DNA of 64,000 nt from Priapulus caudatus (GCF_000485595.1 NW_014577308.1:282834-346833), one strand, 5' to 3'; counted from the first letter of the stretch, positions 13,501-23,705 are shown. Translations and numbers: made by a program. Notes: generated by a model not told the origin, from the letters alone.

Positions 13501-16500
13501 TAATTTAATCCTTTAAAATGATATATAATATTTGGCTATATCTAAAGAATTGACCGATCTACAGCAATTTGAAGATCGGAAACCGACTTATTCCGGAATA
13601 TGCAGCTTTTGAGATAAAGCGTTCCGGGTAAGAGGCCCAGTCGGGGATGAGCTGTCAGGGGCCCTTCAAATATTTTTTTTTTTTTAATTAAAAATGACCA
13701 TAATAATCTAGAGATATCTGAACCTATATATCCAGATTAAATATGCACTTAGGAACTTATTTTTGTAAAAATTTTGTCCAGGTAGGCCATTTTCAGCATT
13801 GACATGTGTGCGTGCTCATTACTCAAAACAATGACTTGCGACTTAGTCCGTGTTATGCTGGAGCGGGTCACAAATGTCCTACCACTCTGAGAAATTTATC
13901 AGTGCACACAGAAGATCAATTAGAGTGAGATGGCACCTGCAGCTATTACTAGCAGATAGCACATGCAAACTACCAGTTTTTAAATAGAGTAACTCTTGGA
14001 ATTTTTGGTATCGGCACGTATCCAAGCCCACCTAGCCTCCCACCATTCCACCATTGGAGAAATACACACTATCACGGATCACATAGTTATCACGTCCTAG
14101 ACTGGTCTGCAGCAAGCATTTTGTACAAGAAGTACCTCTGCTTGACAAACAGAGAAGAGAGATTGCCCAAAATTGGGAAAGCGCAGAAAACAAGAATAGA
14201 GGCTAGGATTCATATAAATTACCACTTGTGCATATCTACATACTTAAGCCCATGTCGGATCTCTCACTACCCTCCTCCGTTGGACCTATGTGCCATGATC
14301 GAATTTATTTCTGTGAAGCTGTCACCTGCTGCCATCTAGTGTGAAGTTGAAACTGTACCATTAGTAAAACTGTAAGATTGATAAATGATTATAATAATAT
14401 ATTATTGTTGCAAAAAAGATTTGTGTATGAATAATGCAGATTTCATTGTAACAATTTGCGTACATCATGAGTTGTAACGTGAGATAAGTCCAAAATTACT
14501 AAAACGCCCAGTTTTGCATCGATACTATTAGGTAGTGAATTTTTACTCTATCAGGATGTTGGTAATACTGCCATATCAACTTGTAATCATGACATTCACA
14601 TGTGGGGCAGACCAGACATGCTGTTGTTATGTAAATGCAGTGAGAATAAGCTGAAGGAGGCCGGGGGCTGGCAGTGTCCGCTGTGCAGGCAGAACTTTGG
14701 GAGACTAGCAATGCAGACACACCTGGCTAGTGACAGGCACTACTACCCGTGCGACATGTGCCAGCATGTGAGCATCTCGAAGAAGCAACTGCACTGTCAC
14801 AAGAGCTGTGAGCACCGCAAGACTTCACAGATCTGCGAGGCAAGCCTTCTTTTTTCTTGCAAAGTGGACAGTATGTGGGCTTGTGTGTACATGTATGCAG
14901 ATGTGCACGCATAGCTCAAGCATAGATCTTCATCGACGTCTTCTTAAGCTCAACCCTAACGTTAACCTAATCGTAATTCCATTATTAAAAACCGTTGTTT
15001 AGACATATGTTAGTTTGTTTCTGTCTTATGTAACACAGCCTAAGAAAATCTATGCAAAATTATCCTGAGGGACAATTGGAGCCCAAATGGGAGTTTATAC
15101 TTACAGAACTCAGTTTAAACTTTAATATGTTTGCATGTATCACGGCAGGGCTTTTAGTTGATTAACATGATGTATGAAGGATTTGTCAGTCTTGATTGTA
15201 ATTATGTGGGCTACTTTTAATGACAGGTGTGTGGTAAGGTGATTCAGAGCATGACAGGACTTTGGAAACACAAGGTCACTGTCCACCAACTTATAAATCC
15301 TAGAGAGTGCAAGTACTGCAAGAAGGTTTTTCCATTCAAATCCAAGCTGCGGTGAGTACAGCATTTAATAACTTTACAGGCATTCTCACCAGCATCATAA
15401 TAACACATCCTTGTACAATGTATTTATAATTACTACACCAAAGTTGTGGTACATACCATATGCAAATTCATGTCGTAGCTACTCTACCAGGAAATCAAAT
15501 ACTAAAAAACGACTAAGGAATACTAAGGAATAGCACAGCTATTATTTGTACCATGGATATGTCAGGAGTTAATAAAAACGAGTTTTGTGTTTTCATTCAC
15601 TCTTGAAATTGAATGCGTGTGTAGATAAAACGTATGTATAGACTATAGATACATATTCTACACATGTGTCCATGTTTATACAAACCCATTTTTACATCAT
15701 CTCTGTATAATTGTGTCATATTAGTGTTTTCTGCACATTCGCATCAGTGCATATACATGGCAGCTATCTCATAAAGCGAACCTGCTCTAATGTGGTATGG
15801 TCATCTCAGTTTTCACACTAGACGTGATGCGGCCATGATGCCAAAGCGAGCCGAGGTTTGACACTTTGTGTCCTCCAATCACAGCCTACGCCGCACCTCC
15901 CTTTGAAATATTTATAGGTGGGGACCCATCACAGTACCAAATCGCCGATCTCAGGAACTAGGGCATTCTGCTAGGCTAGAACAGTTTCCTACGATAGAGT
16001 TTGGCACAAAAACGAAAATAACACGCCGTTTAGCGCACTGCGCTACGTACTTCTGTTGCATTTTCGCATCTCCGTAATCAGAATAAGCCCTGCCTTCTTC
16101 GTTAATGGGCATGAATGGGGCGTCACCGACGTGACCAGTTCCTATACCGACTGTGTTTACTTTTCGTAAATAATGAAATGCCCGGCCGATGCTAGACTGG
16201 TACCCGTTCGCCACCTTTACTCCGGCAAGTATCCTTCGCTACACTGACGCTGTTAGTGTAGCGTGTGGAACTGTCGACCGGGTACCAGTCTAGACCGATA
16301 CCAAACTGCATGCAGTGCATCTTTGAACACTCAGGATACTCGTAGATTGAGCCCATGAGCGAAAGCGCCATCTGTCATGGAGTTTGGGCCGATGCGATGC
16401 ATTTTCGGCGTTTTCTGCGTGATTATTATTTTGCGCAGGCACTCATTTTCGAAATCCTCCAACATTTTTACTTCTTCCTTTAAGTCCATGTTTCACTGTT

Positions 16501-18489
16501 ATTTAGGAAGGAAGGTAAAACTGTGCATTCGTATAATTTTACTCTTGCTTCTATAGTATGATTTCCATAATTTTGCTCTTCTGCTCATGATAATATTTCC
16601 CTCATCATGAACCTACATTTTTAGCTCACCTTGACATCGTCAAGCTGAGCTATTGCCATGGGTCGTCGTCCGTCGTCCGTCCGTCCGACCGTCCGTCAAC
16701 ATTTGGCTTCGGTCAACGATAACTCAGGAACTGTTTGACCCACATGTTTGAAATTGGGTGTAGTTGTTACTGCTATGCTCCCATATTAAACGTCCTATTT
16801 TGGAGCACGCCAGTCGGCGTACTTTCGAGCCACGGTGTTTTTTTGGCAAAAATGGGAATTGCCATTAGTCAGTTCAGGTTCAACGGATTTCGCTCATTTT
16901 TGGTATGTGAATGAATAAGGGCTAGGGGTTTTGATATTTAAACAAAATTTATGCAAATTAGGTAGGGTTTGGCAATTATATAGCATATTATATAGACACA
17001 AACAGTCTGTGGTGTCACACTCCTCTGGTTCGTTTTAAAAGATTTCATTGAAAATATCTTTAATGCAAAATTGGTATTTCCTCTCCACCCTGCCGATAAA
17101 ACGTCTATATTAAAGTAAAATTTTACAAAACATGTCGGAACGCAGCATAACTTATTTATTTCAAACGCCATCGCTACAAAGCAGGTATAGCGCCATCTAC
17201 GGTCACAAATTGTGATTCATTTTGGTTTATAAATTATTATTGCGATATACAGATGGCAATCGTTTCTATAATGTACGTCGATGGTTGCTCAATTAAAACT
17301 GACTTCTTCTTACTCACTCATTTGTGTCCTTTTTTGTGGTGAGCTACAGTGTCATTGACACTTTCATTTCAATTTCAATGCTGGTTACCTTGCAAATGTT
17401 GTCTATCAACAACCGAGCTCAAAATTAGGTCTGAATTTTACCCCGCAACAAGTCTATAAACAACATCAGTGATTCCAAGCCAATACTAGTAGGAGCAGCA
17501 AAGATTGGTGTTCCTTGTTTTCTGACATCAGTAACGAGCCAAACGTGCACATGGGCGAGCAGGCATGGGAAAAATTCATGGTACAGGCACCTCTGTTAAA
17601 TCCGTTTTGACGGTTGCCATGTTAACAACAGCAATAAATGCAAATGGTTTTTATTTTAACTTTTTATTAGTATCCAGAAATTTAATTGGACAAGGTTATG
17701 TATTTATAAACGACACAAGGTGTCAGTTATTCTATTAATTGTCAACAGTGCAGATTAGGCATGCAGTGTGGAATTACTAGTATTCCTGCTTAGATTACTG
17801 TCATCTTTTTATCGATGTCTCATCACAAGCAGTTGTTAATTGATGTTACGTACCTGCATTCAGCTATCACCTCAGAGAGCATGAGCCTGACAAGTGGTTT
17901 GCTTGCACCGTGTCCAAGCACTGCCGCAGCGTGTTCAGAAGCAAAAGACGCCTGGAGTGGCACGAGAAAGCGCACATGGCTCTGATCTGTGACGTCTGTG
18001 GCAAGCAGTTCTCGAGGAGAGAGTACTTGAGGAGTCACAGGGTGACATCACACACTAAGCGTTTCACCTATTGGTATGTATAACATACTTAGAGTGGGCT
18101 GAATCACGATATAGGTAAAATTGTGAGGCAGTGAACATAATTCAAAGAGCGTCAGCTCCTATAAAGTTTCATGTAGTTAAAGAATAAATGTACGTGATAC
18201 AGTTTTTTCTTTACTTACAGTAGCCATTATTGAAATTCATTGGGCCAAGTAAATATTGGTAAAAAATATCTAATACTAGGCCGCTCTCAAACATTGCTGA
18301 CTTTTGCTTTAAAGGTGTGATGTCTGCAACAAAGGGTTTGCGCAAAAGGAGAGGCTTAAGCGACACACGTATATGGCTTCGTGCATGGCTTCCCACAAGA
18401 CAAAGCTGATGGAAACCGCTGCTCCAGTTAATATTGCGTGTGCTAGCCCACACGTAAAAGCAGGCCCAGCGAAATCACAAGCCCTATAG
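4587..18489 (+). CDS. Multi-exon C2H2 zinc-finger protein, 1113 codons to first stop
   Basis: Exons: 4587-4667, 6308-8528, 12047-12151, 12579-12687, 12987-13103, 14641-14839, 15227-15351, 17864-18073, 18315-18489. Every junction keeps phase (0,1,1,2,2,0,2,2), and fingers split by introns are completed across them; the coding total is exactly 1113 codons plus TAG. The start ATG at 4587 has G at -3 and +4 and begins a finger-like module (CGRC...HKRNC). About 17 C2HC/C2H2 modules are visible, sparse and degenerate in exon 2 (residues 28-767) and dense from residue 780 to 1075. Linkers are not TGEKP, unlike the cluster at 60 kb. Probably a nuclear DNA-binding regulator; the arrangement loosely recalls ZFP64/ZNF341-type proteins, but orthology is untested. 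Exons 6-7 lie in duplicate copy B. Intron 6 is GC-AG. All other introns are GT-AG. The final TAG may not be the true end (see 18490-18798). Confidence 0.85.
4923..5152. repeat. AT-rich tandem repeat, 104-bp unit, about 2.2 copies
   Basis: The unit begins ACATTTATATACTTATATAC at 4923, 5027 and 5131, giving an exact period of 104 bp. It lies in intron 1 of the zinc-finger gene. Open frames across it are Tyr/Ile-rich by composition and not genes. Confidence 0.9.
5153..6307. other. Rest of intron 1, no gene seen
   Basis: Mixed sequence with poly-C (near 5338) and poly-G (near 5923) runs typical of decayed DNA-transposon ends, and GGACGCGTAGCC / GGACACGTAGCC (near 5785 and 5820). I see no coding signal. 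Confidence 0.4.
6308..8528 (+). CDS. Exon 2 of the zinc-finger gene (large central exon)
   Basis: The exon encodes residues 28-767 and contributes most of the length. The acceptor is TGCTTGCAG before 6308 (phase 0, Lys|Asn) and the donor is AAG|GTATCT at 8529 (phase 1). Degenerate fingers are spaced irregularly: CVLQC...H...H (near 6750), CLFPNC...H...H (near 6995), CSVC, CEHC, CPVC and CSLC modules between 7110 and 7450, and CFIC...WHYNMMH near 8360. Between 7480 and 8330 there is a long Ser/Thr/Val-rich stretch without cysteine pairs, probably disordered. The open frame continues past the donor into TGTATG repeats until 8638; that tail is intronic. Confidence 0.85.
8930..9590. mobile_element. 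Decayed hAT-like ends (GCCACTGG) inside intron 2
   Basis: G/C-rich runs (GGGGGAGGTCCCCCC, GGGGGATACCCC, GGGGGATACCCCC) and ends reading GGATCCGCCACTGG near 9187 and CTACGCCACTGG near 9580. These recall the CAGTGGCG termini of hAT-type MITEs. The opposite ends are not clear. A TG microsatellite (9201-9220) and a GC-rich stretch (9375-9470) sit inside. Confidence 0.45.
10032..10070. mobile_element. 39-bp near-perfect hairpin with 7-bp target duplication
   Basis: Arms CAAGAGTAGATAATAACAC and its exact complement, with a one-base loop (A at 10051). It is flanked directly by ATCATAT on both sides (10025-10031 and 10071-10077). Shares ends and an internal ATAATA with the hairpin at 45421. Confidence 0.8.
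10886..11158. mobile_element. hAT-like MITE with 8-bp target duplication
   Basis: The element begins CATAGAGTTG and ends AACTCTATG, flanked by ATTGCATT at 10878-10885 and 11159-11166. A longer inverted repeat of about 37 bp (10886-10922 and 11064-11100) lies inside. The right terminal motif AACTCTATG/A is repeated three times, as if the end had been reiterated. No coding capacity. Confidence 0.75.
11159..12046. other. Rest of intron 2, no gene seen
   Basis: Contains the right part of the intron-2 element and an 18-bp direct repeat partner (11315-11332, see 8747-8764). The remainder up to exon 3 is AT-rich; no exon-like segment with cysteine pairs was found. Confidence 0.4.
12047..13103 (+). 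CDS. Exons 3-5 of the zinc-finger gene
   Basis: Exon 3 (12047-12151), exon 4 (12579-12687) and exon 5 (12987-13103). A finger with CFDC starts in exon 3 and is completed in exon 4 (HMQAVH), which proves the junction. Exon 4 continues with CSKC, completed across the next junction by H...H in exon 5. Exon 5 ends with a CHIC...H-x5-H module. The acceptors are preceded by pyrimidine-rich tracts. Exon 5 ends in phase 2 (AG|GTAAGC), matching the phase-2 start of exon 6 at 14641. The introns between hold AT-rich sequence with a TAA run near 12790. Confidence 0.85.
14641..15351 (+). CDS. Exons 6-7 of the zinc-finger gene with GC-AG intron
   Basis: Exon 6 (14641-14839) encodes fingers CPLC...H-x5-H and CDMC...H-x4-H, and begins a third at QIC. 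Exon 7 (15227-15351) continues with VCGK, so QICE|VCGK makes a perfect C-x2-C pair. That joins GAG at 14839 to GTG at 15227 and forces the intron to begin with GC (GAG|GCAAGC). Exon 7 ends in phase 2 (CTGCG|GTGAGT) inside a CKYC finger whose histidines (RYHLREH) are in exon 8. These exons lie in duplicate copy B. Confidence 0.88.
16619..17368. repeat. Dispersed repeat, TAGCTCACC family, copy 2
   Basis: Same element as 3393-4142, within intron 7. At the base corresponding to 4082 it has T (17308), as does the third copy near 20854. Copy 1 is thus the odd one at that site. Confidence 0.8.
17864..18489 (+). CDS. Exons 8-9 of the zinc-finger gene
   Basis: Exon 8 (17864-18073) completes the CKYC finger with HLREH, then encodes a C-x4-C type module (CTVSKHC...H...H) and CDVC...H...H. 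It ends in phase 2 (TATTG|GTATGT). Exon 9 starts at 18315 after a TTTAAAG acceptor, giving WCDVCNKGF and a C2HC finger ending HTYMASC. It then has a non-finger tail of about 35 residues to TAG (18487-18489). Exon 8 lies outside the duplicated segment, which is why only copy B makes a continuous gene. Confidence 0.87.
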
Positions 18490-18798
18490 AAAACTAATGA
18501 TGTAAAAACCAAAAGAGGTAGAGCAAGGCCAGTGGGATGTCACGTAGACAATGTTTTGAAGCAACCAGCACTGGATGTCTCGGAATTCGGTGTGAAAATC
18601 TGTCAGAGTGGTGAGGAACTATTGGTACATGATGGTGTTGTTACGCAAGATTTACAAGAGATGAGCAGTGCAGGAGAAGCTATGATATTCTTCACTGAAG
18701 ATGTGCAGTTTGTACAAATAGAGCCACCACTGATGTTCCAAATTCAAGAACATAGTGGGGAACAGCAACAACTAGTGAACAGTATTGTGGGAATTTAG
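18490..18798 (+). CDS. In-frame extension of the zinc-finger ORF beyond TAG
   Basis: The frame of exon 9 stays open for 102 codons after the TAG and ends at TAG 18796-18798. The extension looks like protein: it begins with a basic stretch resembling an AT-hook (KTKRGRARP, from about 18505), then turns acidic and Gln/Glu-rich (EDVQFVQIEPP and EHSGEQQQ are visible), as seen in regulator tails. There is no donor/acceptor pair that would remove the stop. Possible explanations are a recent nonsense change, a base error (for example CAG read as TAG), a polymorphism, or read-through; the context CTA TAG AAA is not a known strong read-through motif. Confidence 0.6.
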   Translation, partial: KTNDVKTKRGRARPVGCHVDNVLKQPALDVSEFGVKICQSGEELLVHDGVVTQDLQEMSSAGEAMIFFTEDVQFVQIEPPLMFQIQEHSGEQQQLVNSIVGI

Positions 18799-19868
18799 CG
18801 CAATCGTATAATGTGCAGAGATTTTACTAGGTGAAAACTATATATAGGCGTTATTTACTCTATAAAGTTATGTTACAATTATTAAAACTGTGCCATGATA
18901 GGAGCGACGATAGTTCAATTGTTATTTACGTCTTTTCCATTATAGGAAGGACGGATAGGAGTTGACAAGATCAGTGAATATATGCATTACCTATGTGACT
19001 ATGTATTATGCACTGTGTATATAAGTGTATATGCACTACATCAGTGACCACTAATATATGAATTTTTTATTTCCTACCATCTATTGCATATATATGTATC
19101 TGTGCATGAATTCATTGCAAAACAAAGTTCGTTTATATATTTTATACTCTAAATTTTGTAATTAGCAATATAACTAATGTTTAGTATTAGTTATGAGGTA
19201 GTTATATTATTATGTTTCATATCAAAGCATTCGAGAGCATGTGTGCCCTCTGTATATGTGTCTCTAATAATTTCTACAAAATACTATGTATTTCATTCGA
19301 TGCAATACACCATTTTTTATACGCGTTACTAGCGCCAATCAACGACTGAAAAATGTCTGTATCATTTTATTCGGATGAGATGTCGCGAAGGCAGGGTGCT
19401 TTAGAAATTATAATGTAAGAAATTAGGATTTAAATCTTCTGCATAAAACCGTCCCGTGAGTCTGCGTTCTCCATTTTGAACCCATAATCTTGAGAACATA
19501 ATGCTTTTAGCAGATATTTTCGTGAACCGAGATCTGGCGTGATAAGCTACGTCACCTTGCAAGGAAGTTGGAGACACTGCGCATTTGTAAAACATTGTGA
19601 GACAGTGGTATTTTTTCATATGAAATTACTGAAGAGTATTTTCTCCAGTTTAAATTAATATTGGCAACAAAATATTTAATGTTTTGTTTGCCTTCATATA
19701 TACATCGTTTTTCATGCACGATACTAGCGCCGACCAGTGGCACATAAACGTCGGCATAATTTCATTTCGAGCTGCTGGGAATTGAGATAGGATGAAGCCA
19801 GGTGGTCCATGAATTAAAGAAGTGAGACATATGGATCAAAATTTATCACACGTTAATCTGTTCTCTCT
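18799..19868. other. 3' flank of the zinc-finger gene
   Basis: AT-rich, probably containing the 3' UTR. There is no AATAAA close to the stop; an ATTAAA lies near 18880. A diverged local direct repeat is visible: ACTAGCGCC with following sequence near 19330 and near 19722, and TTTCATATCAAA with CATTCGA near 19216 and near 20987. Confidence 0.45.
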
Positions 19869-20914
19869 TTTTAGCTCACCTTGACATCGTCAAGCTGAGC
19901 TATTGCCATGGGTCATCGTCCGTCGTACGTCCGTCCGTCAACATTTGGCTACGGTCAACGATAACTCAGGAACCGTTTGACCCACATGTTTGAAATTGGG
20001 TATAGTTGTTACTGCTATGCTCCCATATTGAACGTCCTATTTTGGAGCACGCCAGTCGACGTACTTTCGAGCCATGACAATTTTTTGACAAAAATGGGAA
20101 TTGCCATTAGTCAGTTCAGGTTCAACGGATTTTGCTCATTTTTAGTATGTGAATGAATAAGGGCTAGGGGTTTTGATATTTAAATTTTTTTTATGCAAAT
20201 TAGGTAGGTTTTGGCAATTATATAGCATATTATAATATAGACACGCAGATAACAGTCTGTGGTGTCACACTCGTCTGGTTCGTTTTACAAGATTTCATTG
20301 ACTATCTTTAATGCAAAATTGGTATTTCCTCTCCACCCTGCCGATAAAACGTCTATATTAGAGTAAAGTTTTACAAGACATGTCGGAACGCAGCATAACC
20401 TATTTATTTCGAACGCCATCGCTAAGAAACATCAAAGCGGGTATAGCGCCATCTACCGTCACAAATTGTGATTCATTTTGGTTTGTAAATTATTATTGCG
20501 ATATACAGATGGCAACCGTGTGCTACCGCCTAGAAAAACTCATACGAAGTAAACACTTCCATGCAACCAATTAAACTTTCACAAAAGTTGTGTTATGGGC
20601 AGGGAAACACCATTGTCACGTGGTATATAGCAGCTACGTGGAATAAGCGTATCCTCTCAATCTTACGCGTTACACATCGGGAGCTCCGCTTTTAGGCAGT
20701 GCCTAAATCTGAATATTATAAAAACGTTAAATGGCGATCATTTAGGTGTAACGCCATCACTCGCCCTCATCTCAAACATTTATTTTCACATTAAAAAAAA
20801 TTACACATAATTATCAAGTGTATATAATGGTTGCTCAATTAAAACTGACTTCTTCTCACTCACTCATTTGTGTCCATTTTTGTGGTGAGCTACAGTGTCA
20901 TTGACACTTTCATT
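19869..20914. repeat. Dispersed repeat, TAGCTCACC family, copy 3
   Basis: Diverged copy of 3393-4142 with the same ends. It has about 270-290 extra bases (about 20520-20825) relative to the other copies, either an insertion here or a deletion in them. Confidence 0.8.
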
Positions 20915-21307
20915 TACATTACAAGGAGGTAAGGGTATAGTGGCCACATATAATTGTTATAGTGAGGTATCTGCATAATTGTTATGTTTCATATCAAATC
21001 ATTCGATAGTATGTGCTTTCGAGGAATAGTTTAAACATAATAAAATGTCTTTCGCGCGGCGTCAAATACTATTTGTCCAACAATAGCATTAATAACAAAT
21101 TTAATAAATTATAAATTAATAAAAAAATAATAAGATAATTATTAAAAAATTTCGAAATTTCGAATTTTTTTTTCCCACTTGAGTTCCGGACCACAGCCAA
21201 TCAGCGCACTCCATTCACTCGACTTCCTCGAAGCAACAATGTAAAATGCAACCTAGCTATCCCTAACCCTAACACTAACTATAATCCAACCATATATATA
21301 TACGAAC
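20915..21307. other. AT-rich spacer, no gene seen
   Basis: Contains A/T-rich runs near 21100-21170 and a TATATATATA stretch before the following MITE. No coding or RNA signal. Confidence 0.4.
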
Positions 21308-21794
21308 CAGGCCCGTAGCCAGCTTTATATTGGGGGGGGGTTCGTTTTTTAATGTTGGCAATTTGCTCGGCAGGGTCGTGTACAGGATTTGTACCAGGGG
21401 GGTGTAACCGTAACCCAAAGTTGCGAACACGCGAAGGGGGGATCTGGGGGGCCTCCCCCAGAATTTTTTTTTAAATTACACCTCCTCAGATGCGTTTTCT
21501 GCGCGAGCAAGGGGGGGTCCGGACTCCCTGGACCCCCCCCTGTACACGCCCCTGCTCGGGCGCGAAGCGACCAGGCGAGGGAGCCAAGCGACCAAGCGGG
21601 GGAGGGTGTGGGAGGGGGGTGTTCACTGTTCACCCTCCCGCACGATGGAGATTTTGCAATTATTACACTAAAATGGAGCGACCTGAGGTGAAATTCTTGC
21701 AAATTTTCAACAAATTTTTTTTTTGGCTTGGTGGGAGGGGGCTCGGGGGGGGGGTTCGTTCGAACCCCCCGAACCCCCCCTGGCTACGGGCCTG
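21308..21794. mobile_element. hAT-like MITE, CAGGCCCGTAGCCAG ends
   Basis: The inverted ends CAGGCCCGTAGCCAG and CTGGCTACGGGCCTG are perfect over 15 bp. TACGAAC flanks both sides (21301-21307, 21795-21801); the element's first C and the base after the right copy would extend this to 8 bp. The interior is G/C-run rich with no transposase. A diverged, inverted relative lies at about 45990-46446. Confidence 0.8.
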
Positions 21795-21996
21795 TACGAA
21801 CCATATATTACAAAACACTATCTATGGTGGGTCCGGAACTCAAGTGGGGGAAAAAATTTCGCTGCCCGGCAGCCGTCAGATATATGCCGGTTGCCGGGCA
21901 TCTGTTCAGGTATCCCTAGTACTATAGCCTATAGCCTATCCTATAGCCCGCTAGCCGCTGGCCAGCGGACATGTGGACATGTGCGGGCATGTGCGC

Positions 21997-22255
21997 ATTA
22001 CGGTACGCATATATTTGCTAATATATTGACTAATCGTGCGTCAATAAACTCAATATTCACAGAGAGTATATGAATTCAAGCCGGTACGGGTCCGGAGATC
22101 ATTTGCATAATATATTCTAGATACCTATAGACACATGTCTTAGCTATACTCTCTGTGAATATTGAGTTTATTCAAAGAGCTTAGAATCATTCTAAGCTCT
22201 TTGGTTTATTGACGCACGATTAGTCAATATATTAGCAAATATATGCGTACTGTAA
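21997..22255. repeat. Large palindrome with an inserted hairpin in one arm
   Basis: The arms (21997-22070 and 22145-22255) are almost perfect reverse complements over about 70 bp, e.g. TTGACTAATCGTGCGTCAAT on the left. The right arm alone carries 38 extra bases: a 31-bp hairpin plus a second copy of GTTTATT (see 22173-22203). Confidence 0.85.
22173..22203. mobile_element. 31-bp perfect hairpin inserted with 7-bp duplication
   Basis: CAAAGAGCTTAGAAT, one base (C), then the exact reverse complement. GTTTATT flanks it at 22166-22172 and 22204-22210. The left arm of the surrounding palindrome has a single GTTTATT at the matching place and no hairpin, so it serves as the unoccupied site. Confidence 0.85.
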
Positions 22256-22519
22256 TCTCCCGTACCGGCCTGAATATAGACAAACCCGACGTGTTTGACC
22301 GGTACGGCTAGGGAATTGGGTCATGGCAGGGTGGGTTTTCGTACACGCAGCTAGTAGGTTGTCATTACAGGGTCTTGTATTATGCGCGCGGACTCGTTCG
22401 TGCACGCCCCGCCCACGCCCGGTCTTCTCGCAACGCTCAGAAATTAATGGGAAACCATTTCGTGTCTTTCGTTCTTCAGTTGCTGACGCTCGTTTAAAAC
22501 GCGGTTACAAACAACAGCA

Positions 22520-22690
22520 GAAGTACTAGTGATTTCATCAGTAGCAGCAGCAACAGTAGCAATAGTAGTAGTAGTAGCAGTAGCAACAGTAGCAATAGTA
22601 GTAGTATCAGTAGCAAGCAGCACAACCAACAGCATCATCATCATCAGCAGCAGCAGCAGTAGCAGCAACAACAGCAGACGCAGACTCGTC
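22520..22690. repeat. AGC/AGT trinucleotide repeat region
   Basis: Imperfect AGC, AGT and CAT/CAG triplet runs of about 170 bp. Frames on both strands give low-complexity polypeptides; I find no gene around it. Confidence 0.85.
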
Positions 22691-22846
22691 ACGCGTCACG
22701 CATTGCAATCGGTAGGACCAACGTTACAGGACATCGTTAGAGGTACGTTTAATTATAACATCATATCTTTGATTATAAATGAAAACCAAGCATCAGATTT
22801 CGTTGCTTCAAATACTACGTGCAAGTAGCCGTATTGTTTATACATT

Positions 22847-22887
22847 TGTTACGGCGGCATAGTTTTCGGATAGTGTCGGAAGGTGGC
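22847..22887 (+). mobile_element. LTR-start fragment of the Gypsy element at 29811
   Basis: The 41 bases match the first 41 bases of the LTR at 29811 with two differences (TGTTACGGCGG here, TGTGACGGCAG there) and then diverge abruptly. It is too short to be a usable LTR: a relic or a truncated 5' end. Confidence 0.7.
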
Positions 22888-23242
22888 TTTCACAGTGACG
22901 CCCGTACGTGGGGCAGTATTGATTTTCAAACAAAGGAATTCTGCCCGAATCCAAGTCGGAGGAGCACATGCAAGGATCTATCATCGATTATAATATCTAG
23001 TCTAATATCCAATCTCTAATCTCTAATCTAAAGTCTAATATCTATAAGGATCTATCATCGATTATCACTTATGAGGTTATGAGGTGATTTCTCGGAGGCC
23101 GCCATGTTCCGTGCTATATCCTTTGTTATGATCGACGTAATTTCTGTGCCATTGTGAGACAAGTAAATGATGTCAACGCCTAATAAAGGTTTCTATTACT
23201 ATAGATAACATAGGGTTCTCCAGTTTGTGCTACTCAATTTCT

Positions 23243-23332
23243 AGCTCTAGTAACTATAGCCCGTGTACGGTTTCCGCTGGCAAGCCGCCAGCTGCCAGCG
23301 GAAACCGTACGCGGGCTATAGTTACTAGAGCT
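23243..23332. mobile_element. Fold-back element, 40-bp arms and 10-bp loop
   Basis: The arm starting AGCTCTAGTAACTATAGCCC (23243-23282) pairs with 23293-23332 with one mismatch. Solo half-copies carrying CTATAGCCCG occur near 27150, 53950 and 63938, and a rearranged one near 21925. No target duplication is obvious. Confidence 0.75.
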
Positions 23333-23579
23333 CGAATTAATCATAGGGTCCATGTCCCCCAGGGTACTGCCGGAACGTACCCTGGGTGCGGTCCGGTATA
23401 CCGGAACGTACCCTGTGCTGTAACTGGTAACTATTTGATATGGTTAGGGTTAGGGTTTGTCGTATCAGGTACTACAGATATGTACCCGAGGTACGTATAT
23501 GTATACACAAGTGTACCAGACCTGTATCTTCTCAGCATATATATGTACCTTGTGTTTACATAAACGTACCTGCCCCTGA

Positions 23580-23705
23580 GATGGAAATGGAATGAAGACG
23601 GGCATGGAGAAGGAGTAGGGGGCAGGAGGAGGAGGAGGTGGAGGGGAGAAGGTGATGGAGTAGGGGGAGGAAGAGGAGGAGGAGTGGAGAAGGTGATGGA
23701 GATCG
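23580..23705. repeat. Purine-rich tandem repeat, small block
   Basis: GAAGACGGGCATGGAGAAGG and GGAGAAGGTGATGGAG units, sister to the large block at 24490-25045. Confidence 0.8.

Larger units (their letters stand above)
13227..17368. repeat. Segmental duplicate, copy B
   Basis: Partner of 1-4142. It starts in intron 5 of the zinc-finger gene at an AAAAG-poly-C run and ends in intron 7 at the right end of a dispersed repeat. It carries exons 6 and 7, whose phases fit exons 5 and 8 on either side, so this copy is the one in its native place. Confidence 0.95.
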
